Positions 52,001-60,600 of a stretch of DNA of 64,000 bases are shown here, piece by piece. Under the pieces are notes generated by a model that was not told where the DNA came from, searched no databases, and was given only the letters and a program-made list of their open reading frames with translations. The stretch is taken from the NCBI RefSeq assembly GCF_027474825.1, contig NZ_CP107030.1, forward strand, positions 1,804,529 to 1,868,528, read 5' to 3'. The first letter of the stretch is position 1; each line of letters begins with the position of its first letter. The position numbers and the translations under genes were made by a program. This DNA is from Maribacter halichondriae (lineage in GTDB: Bacteria; Bacteroidota; Bacteroidia; Flavobacteriales; Flavobacteriaceae).

Positions 52001-54619
52001 ACCTCCGTTAACACTATAGAAATAATTCGGAGTTCCTGTTCCAGTTGTAATGGTAACTTCAATTGTGGCCGATTGTTCCGCATTATTCATATCACAAGCA
52101 AAGGGCACTACATTCGTTATGGCCGCTGCCAAAGCAATTGGTTCACCAATAGTCACTTGGTCGACAGCAACACAATTTCTATTCGACATTACGGTAATAT
52201 CCCATGTACCGGCCGTTAATCCAGTAAATAGATTGATATTGGTTTGGGTAAACGTGGATGTGCCATCGGTAATCTCAAAGATATATGGTGGGTTATCGTT
52301 CACCCCGGCACTTGGCGCTTCCAAATTAACGGTAATCGAACCATCGGAAGCTCCGGCACAACTTACATCCGTTTTGCTCGGAGTCAACAAGGTAACTGGA
52401 GTTGGTTCCTCCAGGGAAATTGGCGCGTCGGCAAAACAATTGGGCGTGCCCAAGGTGTTGTCCGTAATCCGCACAATATAATCTCCGAAGGCGACTCCTG
52501 TGAATTGGTTGCCAATTGGAGCAATTCCAGTTGGAGTCAAGTCGGATCTCAACAATTCGGAGGTATATGCCCCTGAACCACCCACAACCGTGAATTCGAT
52601 GACTCCATCATCGGCCGCACAAGTGGGTTGTGTCAATACAACAGTACTTGCCAAAAGCTCAGGTTCGATGGTAATATTTTCGGGATCTTCACAGCCGTTA
52701 GCATCACGAATTGTTATCGTATGCCCCCCTGCATTCAATCCGGTATAGGTATAAGGGAAACTCACAATACTTTGAAAAGTCCCTCCGTCGATACTCATAG
52801 TATACGGAGCAATGCCAGTATTTACGGCATCCAAGGAAACGGTAACTCCGAAACTTCCTTCATCGGCACATTCGTCATCGATGGCCAATGTAATATCGGG
52901 AGTCGTATCGGTATCAATCGCAACCGCATAGGGTACAACAATGATACATCCGTTGACATCCTGTACATAGATGTCCCAGTTTGGGTTGACCGATGGATTT
53001 AATTCAACGGTGTTGTCGAATGGGAAGGATCCTGGCACTCCAGCTCCGCTTTGAGAAGCTCCATAAGTATAGGGCCCTGTTCCACCGGTAGCTTGAATGG
53101 TTACTATCGCATCTGTCACAGTACAATTGGCATTCACATTATCCACCAATTGCAAGGCCAAAGGCTCTGGTGCATCAATGGTAACATTGTTCGAAACCGA
53201 AGTACATTCTGGAAATGCAGTTTCGGTAATTTCAACTGAATAGGTTCCGGCCGCAAGTGTTGTAGAAACATTGAATGTATATGGATCAGTTGTCGCATTA
53301 TTGGAAGCCGATGTTCCGACGACCAGGGCTCCGGTATTGTCCAATATTTGATAATCAAACGTTCCGGTATAGCCGGTTATGGTCACTTCAATGACTCCAT
53401 CAGCACTATCGCTACAGGTCGCATCGGTCGTTACGACGGCGGTTACATCTATTAGGTCGTATGGTAAAATAGTATGCTCGACGGTTACCTTACAATTGGT
53501 AATGGTATCAAGTATTTCATAAACATAGGTGCCCGGAAGGGTCAAAATGATATTGGTCGGATCGGCCACTATGGCGCCACCTGGTAGTGCTGTGTACGTA
53601 TAAGTTCCGGATCCGTTGGAAGCCACAATCTCGATAATTTCCTCCCCGTTACTACAATCGATAGCCTGTAACCTATTGATTACAGCCATTACTCCTTGTC
53701 TTGCGGGAATAGGCACAACAACCGCATCCGTACAATGATTAGCATCCTTCACGACAACATTGACATCTGGTGAACCAAAAGGCACGTCATAGGTATTACC
53801 TGGCTGATAGTTTAATCCGTTATCAAAGCTATACACGAACGGCCCTGTTCCAGAAGGATTACCAGGGGTGGCATCGTTCACGGTTACGGTAATCGTGCTA
53901 GCGGCATCGTCACAGCTAAACGCTGAAGCGGTTGCTGAAACATCCAATACCGTCGGTTCGTCGACATCGATGGATTGCGTGTCCATGCATCCCTTGTCAG
54001 AAATCACGGTTACATTATAGGTACCCTGTGTCAATCCTGGGAATACATTCGTTGGCTGCCTCGTGGTACCACCATCCAAACTATATTCGTAAGGGATATC
54101 GCTGTTGCCCGCAAGTAGATTTACCGTAACAGAACCATCGCTCCCACCATTGCAGCTGACATCAACGGCATCTAAGGTAAACGCTGGAATAGCCGGTGCA
54201 GGCAAGGTAATTGTTACTTGCTCCGTGCAATTGGTCGTTGTATCCTCTACTTCAAAAGTATAGGCCACGGAGTGTGTCAAACCTGTAAAAATTCCGGTTC
54301 CGTTGGATGGACCAGCTGGTACGGTTTGTGTATAGCTATACGCACCCGAACCTCCATTTGCGGTAACGGTAACCTCTCCGGCATTGGCGGGCACACAAGT
54401 TTCATCTGCTGAAATATTGGCCACAATGCTTACCGGAGGATAAATCATAATATTTTCGGTCTCGCCACATCCGTTGTTATCTAAAATCTCGATAGAATGC
54501 GCGCCAGAACTCAAATTCGTAAGCGTCATTACATCGCTGGCATTGACTAAACCGTTGGCCGGTTGTGGCGCACCTCCATCAACACGGATGGTGTGTGGCG
54601 TAATCCCGGCAACATCCAA
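49031..54619 (-). CDS. SprB-like giant surface protein, C-terminal part (separated by a frameshift)
   Basis: C-terminal ~1860 residues of a very large adhesin-like surface protein. The body is a long series of SprB-type repeats of roughly 80-90 residues, each with a Cys, an Asp-Gly turn and a close such as GTYNVTVISDKGC or AGTYSVEITETAFPEC. The last ~90 residues are the type B type IX sorting domain (gliding-motility-associated C-terminal domain): IPNFFTPSDGDGLNDTWKP, IFDRYGREVYRLGYN, GWNGIYQGKELPSGDYWYV. The first ATG of this part, at 54619, is not a true start: the reading continues the N-terminal part after one missing G near 54638-54643. The sprF-like gene follows in the same direction. 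Confidence 0.93.
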   Translation of the reverse strand: MDVAGITPHTIRVDGGAPQPANGLVNASDVMTLTNLSSGAHSIEILDNNGCGETENIMIYPPVSIVANISADETCVPANAGEVTVTANGGSGAYSYTQTVPAGPSNGTGIFTGLTHSVAYTFEVEDTTTNCTEQVTITLPAPAIPAFTLDAVDVSCNGGSDGSVTVNLLAGNSDIPYEYSLDGGTTRQPTNVFPGLTQGTYNVTVISDKGCMDTQSIDVDEPTVLDVSATASAFSCDDAASTITVTVNDATPGNPSGTGPFVYSFDNGLNYQPGNTYDVPFGSPDVNVVVKDANHCTDAVVVPIPARQGVMAVINRLQAIDCSNGEEIIEIVASNGSGTYTYTALPGGAIVADPTNIILTLPGTYVYEILDTITNCKVTVEHTILPYDLIDVTAVVTTDATCSDSADGVIEVTITGYTGTFDYQILDNTGALVVGTSASNNATTDPYTFNVSTTLAAGTYSVEITETAFPECTSVSNNVTIDAPEPLALQLVDNVNANCTVTDAIVTIQATGGTGPYTYGASQSGAGVPGSFPFDNTVELNPSVNPNWDIYVQDVNGCIIVVPYAVAIDTDTTPDITLAIDDECADEGSFGVTVSLDAVNTGIAPYTMSIDGGTFQSIVSFPYTYTGLNAGGHTITIRDANGCEDPENITIEPELLASTVVLTQPTCAADDGVIEFTVVGGSGAYTSELLRSDLTPTGIAPIGNQFTGVAFGDYIVRITDNTLGTPNCFADAPISLEEPTPVTLLTPSKTDVSCAGASDGSITVNLEAPSAGVNDNPPYIFEITDGTSTFTQTNINLFTGLTAGTWDITVMSNRNCVAVDQVTIGEPIALAAAITNVVPFACDMNNAEQSATIEVTITTGTGTPNYFYSVNGGSFLPTGGDVFTHTVNTAGNYDIVIRDANGCLFTIPTQVIDPLNVFTAAVALSDAITCVNGREEVVIAVTDDGNPHTYTYELLPLGNPNGTQTASTGNTATFDLTDVGNYSFRITDTTTGCYVDTATYTIALYDLIEVTATAIDPVICFGDNNGSLEINVTGLTGSSGDYDFEVFTQAGTSAQTGSGNTATNPLTINGLSGGNYYVIVVETDPTSTRCSDDSNVITIISPDMPLTAIVDPLANVTCTNDQGEILVDPSGGVAPYDIVLTNTDTGQVYTADDVLSFVFTGLSAENYTVSITDSARTPGCVITDTEILVEPSQIVANATPLTTDLACFGDTTGTVTANVAGGGSGTYQYQLNYYDAAGTTIDFSSGPQSNNTFTGLAGGIYSITVSDGWNCDVETNQVIIDEPSKVSASLIRTDPLTCATGVEFELTATGGRSGSYDYSVDNTNWSPMTSNPMPLPASGTLGAGTHQYYVRDAVNLCESVASNAITENEIIPLVLTVDQIVSVNCNGDSTGIIYASAEFGMGNYMFELFTDAALTNSVTGSAQPTGEFGGLLAGTYYVTVISEDCTTGAEQVVIGQPEPLAFTRDVVDVLCFGDENGSITVTPSGGAGGYIYAISPNLNQFDTNNVFDDLAPGTYTIIAQDQNGCFESFTETIGAPEVLTVSAVATPEICAGSEDGTITLTILGGTAPYRAAFNSNTATDFVPVTLDQIEFPGLPAGNHVLFVRDANDCQTNIVVEVEEGVNLNAFVEPVYECTGDTPNNYVNITLEDESVIGDVLYALDSEDTADMQLNPDFRDIAPGSHYIVIAHANGCILTIPFEIENFEPLTVTAEQLNLNEITATASGGKEGYTFYFDDENNGADNTFRIRRSDTYEVRVVDENDCEAITSIYMEFIDIEIPNFFTPSDGDGLNDTWKPKNMEAFPEILTIIFDRYGREVYRLGYNDQGWNGIYQGKELPSGDYWYVIKLKGEEDDREFVGHFTLYR

Positions 54620-54627
54620 AGTAATGT

Positions 54628-57600
54628 CTATAGAGAACCCCCCTCATCCGAAGTACATTGATCTGTAGTTGCCAAACTGATTTCCGGAGAAGGATCGGTA
54701 GGAACGTTCGCAGTATCAAAACGGATACAATTATTGGCATCCTTGATATATACGATATAGTTTCCGCCTTCTACGTTAAATACATTGGCCGTACTGCCCG
54801 CCCACGTCAATGCTGTCGGAGCAGGATCGGTCGAAAGCGCAATTTGATATTGGTAAGGCGCAGTACCGAACTGGCCTATGGCGGAAACTTGTCCCGCATT
54901 TAGGTTACAGTTGTCATTTTTATCAACGGTCGCGGTAACGGCTAAGGTATTGGTCGATTCGGTGATGGTGAACTGAGCCGAGGCAACTGTACACCCATTG
55001 TATGTTGTGCCGCCGTTTTCGGTAAACAGAATATAGTACACACCTGGAGATAATGGACCTAAGTTGGAAACGGAAACCCCGGTTCCAACAGCAGGTGGAT
55101 TCACGGCTGAAGAGCCGCCGATACCCGTTGTTACATTTGATTGTGAATTGAATATTTCATAGTCAACGCTTGTCGCATCCCCTTCATAATTATCAAATGA
55201 AAAGCTCACATTACCATCATTGCTACCCGTACAGGTTACGTTGTTGATTGCATCCAAAGAGGAGGTCAGGCTTGAGGGCGAATCTATAGGAGTATCCGCT
55301 GTTTCAAAATAGTAACAATTGGTGGTCAAATCATGAACCACGAAAGTATAGGTAATCCCCGGAGTGAGTCCCGTAAATGTGGCCGTATCACCTCCAGGAG
55401 CATCGGCAAGAACATAAGATGAGGAATACGGAGATATATATGTTTCCAATATCGCAAACTCATAATTTCCACTACCTACGATAGACGCAACGGTAATGAT
55501 CGCTGTACCTCCAGTAGTACAATCCGGGGTAGCTGTAGAGACGTCGATATCCAAATCGTTTGGAGGGGAAGCGATGATATTGGTAGTTCGAACCGAACAA
55601 CCGTTCGAATCGATCACATCTACCTCATAGATGCCGAATTCCAAGATGGCAAAAGTATGGTCTTCACCACCAGTGGTAGTGGTATATGTTGAGCTATATC
55701 CGTTATTTCCTGTCAAATGATACGTGAATTCTGCAATTCCGCCGGCAACATTTTCGACCGTAATCGAACCAGGGTCGGTACCTGTGGCCGCATTACAAGT
55801 TATCGGAACCAAGTTTACATCATAGGTAATGGCTACAGGTTCTCCAATGACAATCGTCTCCATGTCGGTACACGATTTCGCATCGGTTACGGTGACCTCG
55901 TAGCTGCCAGCCGGAAGCCCCGAAGTCTGAGTTCCATAATTTGTTACGGTCGTAGTATTGACTACGGATATAGTAAAAGGAGCCAATCCCTGTGTGTTGT
56001 CTAGATTGACCTGAATCGTCGCTCCGGCATCCCCATTACAAAGAATGGAAACCGTCTCGATCAATGATGTTATATCGGGGTTGGTAATCGGGTCGACTAC
56101 CGCCCGAGCTATTACCTGACATCCTTGATTATCAGTAATCCTGAAATCGTATGTTCCGGCCGTGGAAGCCGAGTAGGAAAACGTATTTCCCACTATGGAC
56201 GTAGTTGCCGACCACGTGGTTCCGCCATTGGTGCTGACCTCATATGTCGTATAAGGCAAATAGCCGTTATTGATGGTCACATCGATGACCGCATCCGGAG
56301 AGACGGTACAGTCAAGTGATTTTGTAACTATGGCGGATGCCGTAAGCTGCGGTTCGATGGTCACACTTGACAATACATTCGAAACACATCCAAAGGCATC
56401 GGTAACCTGAATATCATACGTACCCGGAATCAAATTAGAAATCGTAAAAGGATTCCCCACTACAGCGGTTTGCCCACCTCCATTGATACTATAGGTGTAT
56501 GGTGCAATACCATCCGTAATGTTGATAACCAATGAAGCCTGATCTGTGCCGTCAAAGCAATAGTCCGAAGTTGCATCGATCGCAATCGATGGGGCTTGGG
56601 CCGGATTTATGGTAATTGGCCTTATGACAACGCAATTACCGGCATCTCGAATATAGATATCGTATGTGCCTGCAGGGACATTCGCAAATGTATTCGCACT
56701 TTGGTACGCATATACTATAGCGGGTCCAGCAGTGTTTTCCAACTGATATTCATAGCTGCCCCAACCACCTATCGGTGTAACTGTAATCGTGGAATTTTCG
56801 GCACAGGTAACCGGGGTGTTGGTAAAGGTAAAATCCAACGCCGCAGGTGGGTTCTCAATCGTCATCGAAGTTGTAGCGGTACAATTCGTGGTATCGTCGG
56901 TGATAGTAACGGTATAGGTTTCTGCCGCTAATCCTGTTACTGTAATCGGTGTTGCTGTATTGATGTTATTCTGTGATTGCACAACAGCCGCGACACTGTT
57001 CGTCACGGCATAGCTATAGGTTGAGGCAAAATCACTTACTGTGAACGAGAACGCACCATCGGAAGCTCCAAAACAGCTAACATTATTGGTCAATTGTGCC
57101 AGTACGGCAACACGATCTATATCGGTTACAGTATAGGTTCTTTGAATCGTACACTCTTTGTCATCGGTAATTTCGAATGTATAGGTGCCTGGTGCCAGGC
57201 CTGTAAATACATTGCTTGACCCGTTATCGATTACACTCCCTGCTGGAGCTGTAATCTCATAGTTAAAAGGAGCCGTTCCACCGCTTACCGTAACGGTCAC
57301 ATCGGATACAATGGACGGACAGGTAGGTGCAGTCTGGGCAAACGACAATTCGGTAGGAGGATCGCGCGGGTCAATGATAATAGCCGGAGTTTCTTCCGTA
57401 CAGTCATTCGCATCTTTTACCGTGATGGCGTATGTGCCCGCGGTGATTCCCGTATTGAATGTATCGGCACCTTGAAAATTGACTCCATCAAGACTAAAGG
57501 TATAGCCTGGAGTTCCTCCAGAATAGCCGGTTACCTGAATTGTTGCCGAAGTATTATCGCAACGATAATCGGTTACTACAGTTATTGTTCCTGGATTAAT

Positions 57601-60600
57601 CACCGAAGGAGCGGTCAAAGTCACATTATCCGCGAATACACATCCTTTGGAGTCGGTTACGGTGTAGTTGTAGGTTCCATCTGCAAGTCCCGGATAGGTC
57701 GTTTGAGCCGAAGACGCACTACCGTCAAATACGATTTGGTAAGGCGGTAAACCACCTGAAATTTGCAATTCGGCGATACCGTCGGCACTTGTATTACAAA
57801 GTGGTTCGGTGATAACTTCCACCACGGTTGGAGGACTATTGTCAGATACAATTATTTGATTGGTCGTTACCGTACAACTTTCAGTATCGGTAATTACGAA
57901 TTCGTAGGTTCCGGCCGTGTCAGTGAAATACGAAAACGGTATACTGGGTACAGGTGTACTAGCCTGAAAGGATGCTCCATTTAGGAACACCTCATAGCTA
58001 AAGGTAGGATTGCCGCCAGCAATGTTGATGCTGATTTCAGCATCGGGGGTAGCAGTACAATCCAAGTCTTTAACCAGGGCTGCTGATGCGGTAAGGGTCG
58101 GGAATACATCGATACTCGCTGTGCCCATACAATTTTTGCTGTCGATTACTTCTAAAGCATAACTTCCTGGGCCCAATCCGGTAAAAGTTGCGTTGGTCTG
58201 GTAAGCACCGCCGTTCAAACGATATTGAAAAGGACCCACTCCACCAGCGGTTACGTTGGCCGTCAAGGTCAATCCGGTTGTGCTGTCATAGCACAGGCTA
58301 TTTGCGCTCACTTCCAAGGTTGGAGCGACGGTCGAGGTCAATGAAAAAGTATCGGTTATTACACATCCTCCGGCATCGCGAACTGTCACTTCATAATTTC
58401 CTGAAGTGTCGGTAAGCCCTGTAAACGAAGTGGTCGATTGTGGACCTCCAACTAAGGTTCCGGATGGGTCACGAAGCTCGTATTCGTAACTTCCCCATCC
58501 GTCCGAGGCAGTGATCACCACAGATCCCGGTACCGTTCCACTTGTGGAACAGCTAAGATCTGTTACATCCAAATCAGAAATGATCAAGGCGGCAGGTGGT
58601 GCGGCGATGGTAACATCGACAGTGGCCGTACAGTTTGTATCGTTGTCCGTTACGGTAATCGTATAGGTGCCTGCCGCCAAACCTGTCAGCGGTATCGCAT
58701 TGGCTGTTTGCGCAGTTCCCGAGAAAGGCGCTGGACCTGTTATCGAATAGTCGTACGAGGCACCATAATCGGAAACGTTGAAAGTAGCCCCTCCATCGGA
58801 AAGACCAAAACAAGTAATATTATTATCTAATTGACTAGTGACACCAATCTGGTCAACGGGGTCAATTCTGAAATCTTCGGTATATACACATCCTTTATCA
58901 TCGGTTACCCTGAAGGTATAAGTATTCGGGGCCAGTCCATTAAAATCGGCGGAACTTCCCGAAGTAGAGGTGGCCGCAATGGGCGATGGCGCCATGATAT
59001 CGAAGGTAAACGGTGTATTTCCGTTGGTTACCGTTACGGTAACATCAGAAGTTAGTGAAGGACAGTTTGGCGCACTCGCCACAAAAGTAAGATCACTAGG
59101 TTCATTTAGGGGGTCAAAAATAACGGCGTTTGTCGTAAATGTACAATCATTGGCATCACGTATGGTAATCGTGTAGGTGCCGTCAGTAAGGTTGGAAAAA
59201 GTTTCTGCTCCTACCCCACTGAAAAAATTGACTCCGTCGATACTATATTCGTATGGCGCGGTACCGCCAGTAACATTTTGGGCTTGAATACTTCCGTTTT
59301 GGTCACAGGTGTAGTCCAATAAAATGGCGGCTGTACCACTCACCCCTTCTGTTGGTCCGGCAATGGTAAATGTTTCCTCAATTTGACAAAGAACAGTGCT
59401 ACTGGTCTGAACGATAGCCAGTGTGTAATCGCCTTGTGGGAGATTTGTAAAAGTTCCAGAAGTATTACTGTCCGTTGTGGTATCCGGATAGGTCAAAAGA
59501 TAGGATAGTGAGAAGCCTGCGTTATCGGTCACATTTACCGAAATCGATCCGTCGGCCGCACCAAAACAAGTTTCGTCGGTAAAACTTGTAGTATAGGCGA
59601 TGGTAGGTTCCATTATCGTAACGGTGTTGGAAATATAGGAACAATTGTTTTCGTCGACCACTACAAAACTATATTCTCCAGGAACCGTAATGTTGAAATC
59701 GGTATTGGTTTGGTATTCTCCGGGGGGAATGGAAGTTACATCCGGGTAGGAGGTAATTGTGGTCCCGCCCTCATCCACAAAGGTCCAAATGGCATAGGTA
59801 TAATCAGGTTGACCCCCATTCGGCTGCATGTCTATGATACCATTTCCACAGATGATCGGTTGCGTAACATTGGCGGTGAGGCGTAAATCGTCGTTATCGA
59901 CAATGATTACCGATTCGACATGGATACATCCATCGGCAGTCTTGGCAATCGCAAAATAGTCACCCGGTATTAGATCACTGAATGTAAAATTATTGTCTGG
60001 TTGGGCCGTTTCGCTATCCACCAAAGTTCCGCCTGGATGTTGCCCATAATAAGGGTCGTTTGGCGGCGGTGGAGGTGGTGGAGTACCATCATCCAATCGG
60101 ATTTCATACTCATAATCAGGGTCCACACCACTTACTTGAAGGTTTATTGTTCCCAAGGCGATACAGGTTGTCGGGGTAACGGTAACCGAAGTAGACATGT
60201 CACGCTCCAAAATACCTATCGCATTGGTGCTAAAAATACAAGCGTTGGGTATGGGCTGACCAGAACCGTCCAATTGAGTTACCTCTACGCGATAGCCACC
60301 ATTTTCACCGGTTGCAAAATCGAAAGTATTGTTGGTTGAGAAAGGAACAATTACATTTCCGGTCGCATCATCGACCAATCGATATCCGTAGCCCGTGGTC
60401 GGATTGGTAACGGTGATGTTACCGGGCGTACCGCAAATAATGTCTCGCTTGTTTGCCTGTACATCGAGGGTATTTTGAAAAACATTGAAATAGAAGCGGC
60501 TGGTACAACCGTTTTGATAGGTAACCTGCAATCGGTACTTTCCAGCGCTATCAACTGTATAATTATTTCCTATACCTACTTGGTTCCATGTACAGGTTAG

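Noticed and set aside
52050..52481. Open frame of 143 codons opposite the sprB-like gene (and several similar ones between 50 and 61 kb)
   Set aside because: They are shadows of the repeat-rich coding strand: no start context, no recognisable domain, and the minus strand reads through as SprB repeats.
54616..54662. Two separate tandem sprB-like genes
   Set aside because: The first lacks a sorting signal and the second lacks a signal peptide; the junction is restored by one G, so they form one gene.
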